64,000 nucleotides of DNA from Ustilaginoidea virens (Eukaryota > Ascomycota > Sordariomycetes > Hypocreales > Clavicipitaceae): NCBI RefSeq assembly GCF_000687475.1, contig NC_057319.1:3586001-3650000 (forward strand), given 5' to 3'. Of this stretch, positions 45,617 to 57,137 are shown piece after piece; positions within the stretch are counted from its first letter, which is position 1; every line of letters begins with the position of its first letter. The position numbers and the translations under genes were made by a program. The notes under the pieces were generated by a model. It was not told the DNA's origin, made no database searches, and saw only the letters and a list, made by a program, of their open reading frames with translations.

Positions 45617-47738
45617 GATGAAGGAGGCGCCGACTTTTTGCGGAAACTAGCTCCCCCAGCTGCGGCACCATCAAAGGCCAAGGCCAAGCCCAAGGCCAAT
45701 CCCAAGCCCAAGGCCAAGCCCAACAAGGCGGCCAGGAACGACGAGATTGCCGACAGCGACGACGAGCGGAAAAGCACGGCTAAGAGTCGCGCATCAGTCA
45801 GCACTGCTCTGTCGGTGAAAGGGGAACAGTCATCCTCGGATGGCAGTACCAGCCGTTCTGAATCCGAGTCCGAGTCCGAGTCTGATTCAGAGCCGGGGAA
45901 AGGTGAAGAGAAAGGGACAGCCAACAAGAAGCCGCTCAAGAGTGCATCCAACCCCAGCTCCACTTCCACTTCCACTTCCACTTCCACTTCCACTTCCGCA
46001 TCCGCATCCGCATCCGCATCCGCATCCGCATCCGCATCCGACTCAGACGGGGGGGAAAGTGAAGGCGGTGATACCCCCGACGCAGATAGCGAGTCCAGCG
46101 AAAGTGAGCGAGACTCCGAAAGCGAGAAGTCGAGCGAGAAAAAGGCAGATGCGGAACGCAAGCCTGCCAAACGATCGGCTGATGGCGATGCAACGAATGG
46201 CGCTTCAGATACTAGCTCTAGCGAGGAGAAGAGCGACGATGATGAAACGGCTCTCGTCGCTAGAAGGAGCGGCAAGAGGAAGGACTCTTCTTCGGGTGAC
46301 TCTGACGGAAATGACGCCGATGAATCAATGCACATGGCCGACCGGAGAGACGACGGTCCAACCGCTCCCCAAGATTTCATTGCCCCTGATTTCGTCCTTC
46401 GCAAGAGCAACGATGGAGCCAATGGGCAGGACGTGGCTCGAATCTGCAGCCAGGCCAATACGCAAGGAAAGCATGTTTGGTACTTTACTGTGCCTGCTAA
46501 CCTGCCGATTTCCGTCGTCCAGAATATGGAGATACCGTTGGATCAGTTCAACCAAGGCGATAGGATTTTCTCGCACGCGGGGGAAGATTACGGGATTTCA
46601 TTTGACAATATGACGCCTAAGAGCTCAATCCAAATTCTGATTCCCTCTGCGGACGGGGTTCGGTACCAATCTGGTACGCGCTTCTTTTTCTTTTTTCCAT
46701 TTCTTCCTCTTCTTCTTCTTCCTCTCCTTTCTCCTTTCTTCTTCCTTTTTCTCTTTGTTCTACTCACTCTCTCCCTGGTTTTGGAAAGGGATGCCGATGC
46801 CGATGCCGACGCAGACGCAGTGAGAATATGGCTGACCATTTTCCCCTATAGGACCCAGGCCAGTTGAGCAAGTGATGCATGTCAAGAGAATCACCCAACT
46901 TGGGGATACAGTCGCAAGCACCTCGTCCGTTGGGTCAGCGGCCTCGAAACAAGCCGGACGCCCGCAACCAAAGGGCCTGAAGGCGAGATACCAGCCATTT
47001 GGTGTCAGCACGTCGATGGGCCAGATAGGAGATGATTCGACTTCGGAGCGGGAAGAGGACACCGAAATGCCGGATGCTCATGTTCCTGCTGCCAGATCAT
47101 CATCATCATCATCATCCAAGCCCGCACAAGCAAAGGGGGTAGGGAAGGAGGAAGAGGAGAAGACGGAGAAGAGGAAGAAGAAGAAGAAGCGCAACGAGGA
47201 ATCGGATGCGACTCGAAAGGGCAAGAGAAAGCTTTCGTCCGAAGACGAGGCCACGGCCGCAGCAGAGCAACTGAAGGAGGAGAATCTCTCTGCAGAGAGC
47301 AAGGCAAAGAAGCAAAAGACGCTCAGGAATGCCAGTCCCGATCTTGGTTCCGACGAGCGCTCATGCTCGACTGTCAAGAGACAAACACCCGTGCTCCCGC
47401 CTACCATTCCCTGCTCGCAACCGGCTGCGACGACAACACCGGCAAAATCATGCAAGTCGAAGAGCAGGAAGATTGCCACGCCAGCCACTGCGCCGAGGCG
47501 GACAGCCGCGCCTGCGCCGTCAGTCCCGGGAAAAGTTTCTCCTGTACTCGTGCCCACTCGTGTCGTGCCGCCCAAGCCTCTGACAGACAAGAAGGAGGAT
47601 GGGAAACCGAGAAAACGAAAGGACAGGACGGCCATTGCCGAGACTCAGCAGAGCCCTCCGCCAAGTGCCCAAGGCGCCAAGAGCTCGAAAAATAAGGTGA
47701 CACCAGTGCCGGCTCCGGTATTCAAAGCATCGGGCTAG
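45386..47738 (+). CDS. RPA34: RNA polymerase I subunit A34-domain protein
   Basis: A34 pairs with A49 as the built-in TFIIF-like module of RNA polymerase I in the nucleolus. Exons 45,386-46,673 and 46,852-47,738 give 724 aa, starting MPPKGPFKVHSLSKHIED. Residues about 20-320 are low-complexity: poly-Ser, Ser-Thr and Ser-Ala repeats with many acidic residues. The A34 domain is at about 328-465: DFIAPDFVLRKS, KHVWYFTVPANLPISVVQ, then SIQILIPSADGVRYQSGPRP and VEQVMHVKRI. The 178-nt intron (GTACGC...CTATAG) falls inside the domain, phase 1, and splicing links the two halves exactly. The C-terminal third is Lys/Glu/Ser-rich, nuclear-signal-like. It is far longer than yeast Rpa34 because of the repeats. 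Confidence 0.87.
45572..46040 (+). repeat. In-frame microsatellites in the A34 gene
   Basis: There are three arrays: AGC trinucleotides (about 45,578-45,613, poly-Ser), the hexamer TCCACT (about 45,959-45,996, Ser-Thr) running directly into the hexamer TCCGCA (about 45,997-46,040, Ser-Ala). All are multiples of three and keep the frame. They encode the disordered acidic/Ser region and are likely to vary in length between strains. Confidence 0.9.
46674..46851 (+). other. Intron of the A34 gene (178 nt)
   Basis: Donor GTACGC, branch candidate GCTGAC (46,831), acceptor CTATAG. It carries a long C/T tract (46,680-46,770) and a GATGCC repeat (about 46,790-46,810). The unspliced frame is open for much of it but is not A34-like, so splicing is the better model. 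Confidence 0.8.
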
Positions 47739-49100
47739 GGCAGGGGGGAGAGAGGGGGGGGAGGTGAAATATGAAATGGTGTATATGGGAGTGGGTAGCC
47801 GATTTGATTGGAAATGAACGACAGAGGGACAAGAAAGGCTACTGGTTTTGGGTCAGGAATGGCTCATGACTTGGCAATATCACAGACTACTGTAAGAATT
47901 TCGGACCGGATCTGGAAGGTTGGAGAGATGTTTCTCGCTTGGCTCTTACAGCCATAAGCTTCTTTTTGTTTTTTTTTGTTTTTTTGTTTTTTTGCTTTTT
48001 TGCTCTTTTTCTTCTCATTTTCTTTTTGGCTCACTGCTCAGGCAGGCGGAGTTTAGGAAAAGCAGTCGCTTTGCATCACTTGCTTTTGTTGTATCTGTTG
48101 CATCTGTTGCATCGGGAGGGGTCTCGTCTGTCCGGGGGCGGTACTCGGTAACGTACGTATGTACTCCGTACCTCGTGCAAGAAACGGACACGCCAAGGTC
48201 CTTGGCAGTGGCAGTGGCAGTGGCAGTGGCAGTGGGCTGAGCACACGTGACAGGAGATGAATGAAACTCGAGATGAAAACAGAATGAAACCAATTAAAAT
48301 TAAAATTAAAGTTCAAAGACGAGAGGAGAAGAGAGAGAGAGAGAGGGAAAGAGAGAGAGGCGCTGGGCGAGCGAGCTACCCTTGCCTGAAATTACGGCTG
48401 GTTGAAACATCGCAGGGACGGTTTGGTTTGCCGGCAGACTCGGAGCGGGGATGGTTGTTTGTAAACGAGCCGTTTCATCGTGCATATGGGAAGGCAAAGG
48501 CAATGGCAAAGGAAAGGGACAATGATGGTATCAGGGCGAGACGACTAGCTGCCGGCCGGCAGCTGGCAGCAACGGGCATGGCAACTGGCGTGGCGGCTGG
48601 TTGGACAAGCCCGATGGCCTCGCGACCTGCATAGCTGACAGCCGGCGCGAAACTGCCTCTGCGTTACTCTCCGTATGCTACGTTTTTTCTTTCTTTTTTT
48701 GTTTTTTTTTTCTTCATCTCTTCTTCTTCCGTCTCGTTCGAGCATGGTCAGTCATTGGAGACGGAGAGGTTTGCGCCAAGCGGCGCTGGGCGCGTGCGGG
48801 CTCCGGAGTGAGGGCCGAGGCGGGTGCCGAAATCAAGAGTGGGCTGGGCGTCTGCATCTCCGTACGCTACCGAGCACAATACCACGCGTTCTCTGGTCTG
48901 ACTGATGGCATGGCATGGCATGGCATGAAAACTAACTCCGTGCTCGGCAAGTGGCAGGATAATCTCCCGTGCGACCAATAAACAACCGATAGACTGCCAG
49001 CTAAGCCGTCCTGAATGGGCACGCCGCACGAGGTGGTGGGGAACACCAAGCCGGGGCCGGAAATTACATCGAGGCTGGACGGGGGGAAGAAATGGGTGTT

Positions 49101-49210
49101 GGGGGGGGGGGGGGGGGGGGGGGGAAGCAAAAAAAGAGTTGGGGTTTTAAAACAAAAAAAAAAAAAAAAGAAAGAAAGAAAAAAGAGAGCCATGCTGCTC
49201 GAAAAGAGGG

Positions 49211-49250
<40 letters not shown>
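49101..49250. repeat. Poly-G and poly-A homopolymer cluster
   Basis: 24 G at 49,101-49,124, then 17 A near 49,153 with mixed A/G, then 40 A at 49,211-49,250, all within 150 bp. The lengths are prone to sequencing error and should be treated as approximate. Confidence 0.85.
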
Positions 49251-49255
<5 letters not shown>

Positions 49256-51139
49256 TCGGGCCATTTCCCTCTTGTACGGTCCCGCGTGCCTCTTGCCCCT
49301 TGTCCCTTGCCCCTGGCCCCTTGCCCCTTGCCCCGTGCTGACTGACTGACTGTCAGATTCTCACGATGCTTTTCCACTGTCCACCAGCCAGCCAGGCGGC
49401 TGAGTTTGTGAAATGAGACAAAGGAAACCCCCGGGGGCGTGTCGTCGCAGAATCGCCTCGCGCCAACAGCTCCTTGATACCGCGTGGAAATTTGGTGAAA
49501 AATGTCGTAACACCAGGTTCTATCGTTTCAACTTTTCAACTCCAAAAGCTGATGCGCTGGCCTTCTGGCGCTCACTCGAGGGAAACGGCGGGTACCTACG
49601 AACATAACATGACACGACACGGTACGCCGTGCTTGGGCGCAGGGTGCCTGCAGCTCGGAGTGCCGTGTATCGTGTACCCCGGGCGGACTAGCATCCCTCG
49701 AGGTCGACGCCAACTTCCAAGTACCAAGTACATGCGGAGTACCCAGCCCGCAGCGCCTCGGTTGCCGCCGCCGCATCGCTGCTTCCAATTCCACCCGAGG
49801 CGACTTCTCTGGCTGGCTGGGGATTTCTGGGGAGCTTACATGCATGTGAGCTTTCTTCCGCTACCTCGTTCAGCTAGCTGTTCGCTGGCTCGACTCACAT
49901 GATTCCCCCCCCCCCCTCCCCCCCCCCGGCAAGTGTTGAACACCATGCAACGGACCCTTCACACAGGGGAGGGGGTCCCAGAGTCACCAGACGGGACGGA
50001 CGGACGGGTTGGAGTTGCATCGTCGTGCTCAAGGGTGACTTGCCCCACCTATGGAAGAACCCGGCTCCCATGACAATGCCATGATCGCGTGAGGTGAGTC
50101 TTGTCTCGTGCCTGGGAACAAGCAAAGTAAATAATCCGGGGGAAGAAAAAGAGTACCGAATCGACAGAGTATACATAGAACCGCAGCGGTTCTGCCCAGC
50201 AAAAAGTCGTGGCTGGAAACCTGGTTGACCTGTCCCGCTTCGGCATGCTCTATACCTAAGCATTAGTGACTGTGGCACATTTACGGAGTACTGGACGCAA
50301 CAATTTCCCTTGAAGCAGGTCACGAGCCCATGGATCGATTCTTCGCACCTTGGTATTTCCCTTTGGTACTTCTAGCATGGTTCAATAGTTGGCAGTGGAT
50401 TCATGGCAAGATTCCCAAATTCCCGCCTGGGTTCTTCGAGACAAGAGGACCGACCTACTACCTACCTCCTAGTCATGTCCATGGGCCACCCGAGAATCTG
50501 CGGCGCTGAATGCCTGCCTGCCCGACCGTTCCGCTTCCATCCCACGACTTATGAGTTGGGGGGGGGCTTGACATTGATTAACCAACCACCTGCAATCTCA
50601 GAGCAGTTTGGCTAACGGACGGGGCGAATCCGAAGGCGTGGCGGCTCAGGCTATCCAATAGCCGGCAACCACCACCGACCCCGTGGCTTTTCATCTGCAC
50701 GTCAACGGCTTGGAGATGGGGTACCTCCGTTCAAACGAAAAGGCCTCGGTCGCCAGCGGCCGGTGCTCAATGCTTGCTGGCCATCGTCGGACGAGGCAAA
50801 CGCCGGATGGCTCGGGATCAACTACACGCAGCTGATGTGCGGCTAGTTCGCGGTTTGTCCGGCCTGGACATTGCCAGCACACCGCAACTTATCCCCATTG
50901 CGCTACTAGCATGGTCGACTATCCTCCCGCACCCTTCCCGAGAGCAAAGGCAAGAAGATCACCCGACTTTCGACACCTCTGCTCCCTTTGCTGCAAAACG
51001 GTGAGTGATTTCAAGCCATCCGAACCAGTGGAGGAGGGTGGGCGGCGGCGGCGGCGGAGGCGGCCACACGACTGAGCGGAGGTGTCAAGGTTGGATCGTT
51101 CAGTCAGTAACCAGACTCTTTGTGTTGTTGGCCTGCCTT

Positions 51140-51190
51140 GCGTCCATCTGCCGTCCATCTGCCGTCCATCTGCCGTCCATCTGCCGTCCG
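51140..51190. repeat. 11-bp tandem repeat
   Basis: About four and a half perfect copies of GCCGTCCATCT. The surrounding sequence is noncoding. Confidence 0.85.
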
Positions 51191-52239
51191 ACTTTCATCA
51201 CCTCGTCATGGCGAACTGGCCGGCTGATGTAAAAACGGAGTCGCGACAGAAACGAACATGGTTGCCGACTTTGCCGGCATGACGGCGTCGATGTTGACGG
51301 CGGAAAAGCTTGTTGAGCACGCGAACCTCCGCTGCCGATCCACCGACGACGGATCATGGCGCACTAGCTTATAACTGGGTGGACATGACCGTTCCGTTCC
51401 AAAAGGGAACTATGTACTCTACTGGCATGCCAGTCATGACGATGCGTCCCCCGTGCCTCTGGCGCAGGCTTCACGACCGCCTAGACGACATCCTTTTCCC
51501 CAGCAAACGAGGGGTGCTCCGGAGAAGAATAAGGACGGACAGAAGGGGGAAAAGAAAAGAAAAGAAAAGAAAAGTGAACAAAAGAAAAGAAAAGAAAAAG
51601 CTAGTGTATTTCCTATTGTGGTTCTTTTTCTTTCAGTCCGGACGTATATCTGGAAGCGCGATTTCTGCCTCGACTCCCAAGACAACAGATTGGTCCAATC
51701 CCAAGTTGGCAAAGGGAGGAAGCAGGAAGCAGGAAGCAGGAAGCAGGAAGCCATGACGCGTGCGACCTACTCAGCTGAGGGTTGTGGAGGAACACCTTGC
51801 CCAAGCAAGTACGGACGTCTCTACAGGTAGTACAGGTACCTTAGCAGGCTGTGGGAGGTACCTAACCTATCCGTCTAGGTACCTCTAGGTACTAATCACC
51901 TCCGAGGTGTGGAGTAAAGGCCTGGTCCTAATTCCATACTACGGAGTACGGAGTAGATGCTGATGCAATCGCTCATCGAGTCTGGAGTCTGACCTCAGCC
52001 AGGTGCCTTGCGTCTGGTGACACAATCGAAGCATCCGCTGCTAGCGCAAGCCCCAGAAAATAAAACGGGCGAGTGCAGATCCCCCGTTTGTCTCTGGAAT
52101 CTATCTGTCATCCGTTGGTCAAACCAAACAGTCAGATTGCACGCATGTTGGGCATCGCGGCCAAGCGCACATTACAGTTGGCCTTTGTGTGTTCCGTCCT
52201 CCACCCAACCGTGGCGCGCCCGGCATGGGGTCCAGGGTC

Positions 52240-52320
52240 TAGGGGGTACACGTACCTAGGTACCTAGGTAGGTATCATAGGTACCTACATATCTACCTTA
52301 GGTACCTACCTTTCTGGTTG
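52240..52320. repeat. GGTACCTA palindromic repeat block
   Basis: Clustered, partly overlapping ACCTAGGT and TAGGTACCTA palindromes, with a looser block of the same words at 51,820-51,900. They are self-complementary and could fold into hairpins. Their role is unknown. Confidence 0.75.
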
Positions 52321-52600
52321 GAGGTACGCTACTTGTGGCGACTTGCAAAACTCTTGTGAGCAGGCAGTGGTGAATGGGGTACCTTGAACTCCGTATCCAA
52401 GTCCGAAACCCCCACCCCCCAGTGCCTGCTTCTTTCGATGGCTCCCTCCTGGGCTGATGCCCACTGCAATTTCCAGCCACCATGCTGCCACTGAATGAGT
52501 GGGTCCGTCTGGTGTCTGGGTTTTGCGACCACCAGCACTTGCTCAACATAGTTTAGTGCCGTCGTCTCTCTCCAAGCTTTCCCCGTCGTTAGTTGTGTGT

Positions 52601-52637
<37 letters not shown>

Positions 52638-53873
52638 CCCCTGCGGCTGTCTTGCACTAATTTCCCAGGTAGCCCCAGCCGGCCGCCCCAAGAGGAACCA
52701 GCGCAGGTGCCAGAGGTCAGGCCAGCAAGTAACATTGAAACCTTCTGCTGACAGAGCGCTCGAGGCGCTAAACACCCGCTGAGCTCCGGCCCAAAAGCTG
52801 CACACACGGCACATGCCTGGCAGCTGCAGCGCCCTGACCGTAGGGCTCGTAGCGCTGGTTCTGGTCTGGTTTGGTCCAGCTGGTCTGGTCCGCCCGCTCC
52901 ACGTCGCCTACCCCAAATTCCTCCTCGCCTCGCCCTCGCCCTCGCCCTCGCCCTCTGTCACCTGGTCGCTTTTGCGCTCGCACCCCCGGAAAGGCGATGA
53001 AAACCCCGTCTCCGGGTCGAGGTCATCGTCCCTATCTAGGTACTCCGTACATAGGTATGTATCTGCCTGGCCAGACCCGTCTACCCACCTACGAGCCTCC
53101 CACACACCAAACGCCCACCAAACGCCCACCAAACACCCACCACACGCCGCCCCCTTCCCCCCCCCTCCTTCCCCCCCAGGTACCAGACATCACCCAGAGG
53201 CCCCCCCCCCCCCCCCCAAGGCCAACTCCCAAAGCCCGCAGTGCTTCTCAGATCTAATCCTGGCCACATGCAGCCAACTAATCTCCTCGTCTCCCATTCC
53301 TCCTTCCTTGGCTCCCTCACATCGTCCGCTTATTCTCGTCCTCTCCTAGTTCTCTCCGTCGCTCTTCTCCTCCTTCAAACCCCCCCCCCCCCCCCCCTTT
53401 AACCTCCTCGCACCCACGACTTTCCACTTCCTTCCCTTTCCCCCGGTTTCTCCCACACGTGTCTGGAGTCGCTGCTCGAGCACAACTTCCACGACGACAA
53501 CAGCGATTTCGACGACCGTGACCGTGGTACGTGCCCGAGAATACCACCGCCGGGGATATTTGTATTTGCTTCGCCTCCCGCACGCATTCGAAAAGCCCCA
53601 GTACTCGCTTAGCTTTGGATTATGAGTTAGAATTTGGGTATCCTTTTTTTTTTTTTTTTTGTTCTCAAAATCTCTTTGGAGGCCTGGAGTACCCACGAAT
53701 TCCACGACACAGACACCTCGACGGTGCCCACCGTCGACCATTCCGCCCGACGTCCCGCGCGCCATACATTGTCGCTATATTCGCTGTGACCTGGGCGTCA
53801 AAATTGCGTCTTGGTCGGCCGTCGGTCGCTTTCAGGTCGCAACCCTGGCTTCCTCTCCGTCGATATCGTTATC

Positions 53874-55382
53874 ATGAAGGATCTTGCTGGGTCTGCTCCG
53901 GGAAAGCCGGTTCTGCCGTCGCTATGGACTGAAAATCTCACCATCGCGTTTCTCAATCGCCTCCCCAATCGCTACCACGTCAGCAGAAGACGTCCTCGTT
54001 CCAAGTCAAAGACCATCACCCCTGGGGCCGAGGACATCACCACCCTCCATACCTCCTTCAATTTCTGGGACGGCCTACGGGATCTGCAAAAGCACAAGTG
54101 GAAGCAGTCAGACCTGCAATATGTCTTCCTCCTGGCCCTGACCCTCTTCTCCCTGTGGATAGCGCCACCTGCTCCTGCCCTCAAATTCTTCGCTTTGCTT
54201 GCCGCTTCTTGGATATTGCTCATGCCGGCCACCCGGCAATTTTTTCTGCCCTCTGTGACGATATGGGTCTGGCTCGTCTATTTCTTCTGCAGCCGGTATG
54301 TGACGTTGCCAGGTGTTTGTTCATCCATGATTGATTGCTTTCCGAGATGCTAGTCCCTGCTTCGCACGTTCGCTCGCACCCTTCAATGCTGACATGGAAA
54401 CTCCGCCAGCTTCATTCCTTACGATTACCGGCCCCATATTTGGGTTCGTGTCCTACCAGCTTTGGAGAACGTCCTGTATGGAGCCAACCTCTCCAATATC
54501 CTCTCCGCCCATAAGCATGCCGTCCTGGACATCCTTGCATGGCTCCCTTACGGCATCATTCACTTTGGGGCTCCTGCCATTTGCGCCCTGCTCCTGTTCA
54601 TATTCGCAGCTCCCGGAACAGCCCCTGTTTTCGCGCGCACGTTTGGTTGGATGAGCATCCTCGGCGTCACCATTCAGCTTGTTTTCCCCTGCACGCCGCC
54701 GTGGTACGAAAACCAACATGGGCTGGTCCCAGCCGCCTACGGCATGAAGGGCTCTCCTGCTGGCCTGGAGGCGATTGACAAGATCTTCGGCATCGACCTC
54801 TACACTACCAACTTTTCCTCGGCCCCGCTGCCGTTTGGCGCATTCCCTTCCTTGCACGGAGGATACGCGGTGCTCGAGGCTCTTTTCATGAGCCACTGCT
54901 TCCCCCAGTTCCGAATGTTCTTCATTGGCTACGTCGGCTGGATTTGGTGGGCAACCATGTACCTCAGCCATCACTATGCTATTGATCTCGTTGGTGGCGG
55001 TCTGATTGCCGCTGGCTTCTTCTACTCGGCCCGCGCGCGCTACTTGCCCCAGCGCCAGGCCGACAAGATTACGCGCTGGGAGTACGAATACGTTGAAGTT
55101 GGCGATCGCCACCGAGTTGCCGACGAAGAGTACGGGGACCAATACTTTAGTCTTGGCCTACTGGACCATCGCCGAGAAAACTCCAGCGACGGTTGGACGC
55201 TCGGGAGCAGTTCCAGCTGCAGCTCAAGTAGCGGCACCCTCAGCCCGACCATTTCGGACGACACAGTCCCAGGCATGATGATCATGGACATGTCAAGTAA
55301 CGGCCATTTATGGGATGGAAGCGCTCCTCCTCGAGACGTGGAGCTGAGCGAAGTAGTGGTTGTCCGCCAACCACCAAACTGA
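53874..55382 (+). CDS. AUR1: Inositol phosphorylceramide synthase catalytic subunit Aur1
   Basis: Aur1 moves phosphoinositol from phosphatidylinositol to ceramide in the Golgi, an essential fungal sphingolipid step and the target of aureobasidin A. Exons 53,874-54,295 and 54,410-55,382 give 464 aa. The 114-nt intron (GTATGT, GCTGAC branch, CAG) splits an Arg codon and rebuilds FFCSRFIPYDYRPHIWVRVL. Several hydrophobic spans are visible (for example YVFLLALTLFSLW, GAPAICALLLFIF, FFIGYVGWIWWATMYL). The lipid-phosphatase motifs are intact: FPSLHGG with His290, and LSHHYAIDLVGG with His329 and Asp333. The 39- and 4-residue spacings equal those of yeast His255/His294/Asp298. The C-terminal 90 residues are Ser-rich and hydrophilic. 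The ATG at 53,874 is the first in frame that gives the usual N-terminus; an upstream near-cognate extension is less likely. Confidence 0.96.
54296..54409 (+). other. AUR1 intron (114 nt)
   Basis: Donor GTATGT, branch GCTGAC at about 54,388, acceptor GCCAG. Phase 2. Confidence 0.9.
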
Positions 55383-56993
55383 GAGCTCAGAAAGTCGAAC
55401 AACAATTTGACAGCAATTTGATCTCTCAAGTCAAAACGCCCGCGCGTTATTACACGGTCCAGCGACTGCACAAGATCCATCATGATCCCTTTGGCAACCA
55501 TCTTCCTCTTGACGTGTGCCTCCTCGTCTTTTCTATTTTTTTTTTTTTTGGATTGACGACCAGCCTGCTCAATGACTCTCGGCATACCACCATTACCGAA
55601 CACAAAATGTCGCATAAATAATTCTCCAACCACGCTGTTTTTTTTTTTTCTCCACACAACATCTTTGGCATTCATCGGCACAGCGATTAGGCGCAACACG
55701 GTGTTTTCACTCGGATTCTTGCTCCCTTCCCGAAGAAGAAATTGACGATCGCCTACACCACGCGGGGTTCGATTGTACTTTAATAAGAGGCTGAAAAGGG
55801 GTCGTCTGGGTTGGGGGGGGGGGGGGGGGGGCTTGAACCAACGTACTGCATATAATGGCTACGGGACGGCTTTTGCAAATGATAGAGTACGTAATGTATA
55901 CATAACAGGTAATTCGTGCATATATGGGTTTTCAGGGAATGGGGTCGACATGCACCGATACGCTCGCTAGAGAGCCTAGCAGTGGGCACCAAAAGAGGCA
56001 CTCATGATTCAGGATAAGGGATAGGGTTGGGCAATGGTCCCCAAGGCCGCTGCCGAGGGCAAACGGAAAGAGGAGAACCGAGGAGTCTGGTGGCTTTTGG
56101 CAAATGAGATTCAACGGGGGTGGTACGTGACAGACGAAGCACTGCCTCTTTTCCCTGCCTCATGACCGTGTGGAAGTGTTTTTTTTTTCTTTTTTTTTTT
56201 TTCCCGGGGAAGTCAAATACCAAAGATGCCACTCGCTAGCAGTTAGATTAGAAAGGAAGGATGGACTCGAACCAATGAAAAAGGAAGCCGAAAAAAAAAA
56301 AAAAGTTCAATTATTCTCCACAGCAGCTGGCAACCGTTTTCGTGACGTGGATTTGCTCTTCCTTCGCCGTGTTGCTGTGTATGTATATGAATATGTCAAT
56401 GGAGTTGGCAGTCAACGCCGTCCCGCATACGTGTCGGGGAGTCGAATACCCCGAAGACCATGATGTGTGTACTCGCAGCACACGGGGCTTCGCTTTCGAT
56501 CATGGTACCGTGGCCGCTGAGAGGAAGGATTGCAGAGCAGACAGCAGACAGCAGACAGCGACGGCCGTACTCTGGTACCAGCTCATATATATATATACCT
56601 TGGGTATTTATATATATAAAATAGATTGAAAAAAAAAAGGTAGGGGATATAATATCTCTCGACAGATGCTTGTCACATTCTCGGCGGGCTAGGCAACCCT
56701 CTTTGTGCGTACAGCGCATTGCCGTTCTCGAGGTCCGCCAGGGAAACGTGGGCTGGTTATATATGTGCGTACATGTCCAGACTAAATGGCTAACCAGAGC
56801 CTTGCTGCGTCAGGTTGTGAGGGTCCGTACATGCCGATCCACGGAATATACAATGGGGGGCTGTGAGGTCGGGATCCAAAAAGCGGAGGGAGCGCAAACA
56901 TATAGTTGTATATATATATATATATAAATAATTCATATATGTAAGTACATATATTCAGAGGCTGGTCTTGGTTGGCGCACGCGGAAACGGGGC
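55383..56993. other. Spacer between convergent AUR1 and CMK1
   Basis: This contains the 3' ends of both genes. Visible: T runs (55,543, 55,641, 56,180), 19 G (55,813-55,831), ATATAT stretches (56,585-56,625; 56,905-56,955) and a CAGACAG repeat (about 56,538-56,560). Short open frames have no recognisable domain. The sequence GGTTCGAGTCC on the minus strand near 56,265 resembles a tRNA B box but has no A box or cloverleaf around it. Confidence 0.6.
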
Positions 56994-57084
56994 CTATCTG
57001 TTTGACGTAGGGCTGCTCCATAGGCCCCTGCTCGTCTGGATAACCTTGTTTGCTTGGTTGCCGGGCTGTAGCGAGGCGGGCACA

Positions 57085-57137
<53 letters not shown>

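Larger units (their letters stand above)
47739..53873. other. 6.1-kb region without a convincing gene, rich in simple repeats
   Basis: Open frames up to 180 codons exist on both strands, but none shows a domain, steady codon use or conserved motif; most span homopolymers. Visible structure: GGCAGT repeat (48,206-48,237), 24 G (49,101-49,124), 40 A (49,211-49,250), broken C run (49,905-49,927), an 11-bp repeat GCCGTCCATCT (51,140-51,190), AGGAAGC repeat (51,716-51,751), GGTACCTA-rich blocks (51,820-51,900; 52,240-52,320), 36 T (52,602-52,637), CGCCCT repeat (52,927-52,955) and 18 C (53,380-53,397). The right part must hold the AUR1 promoter and 5' UTR. An untranslated RNA gene cannot be excluded. 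Confidence 0.6.

Noticed and set aside
45373..46458. 361-codon frame antisense to the A34 gene
   Set aside because: Long only because the repeats are open in several frames; the sense strand carries the A34 domain.
49895..50323. 142-codon minus-strand frame in the A34-AUR1 spacer
   Set aside because: It ends in a poly-Gly tract from the C run and has no domain; nearby frames of the same size exist on the other strand.
56255..56345. Possible minus-strand tRNA from a GGTTCGAGTCC B box
   Set aside because: No A box at the right distance (a poly-T tract is there), and the T stem pairs for only three bases.
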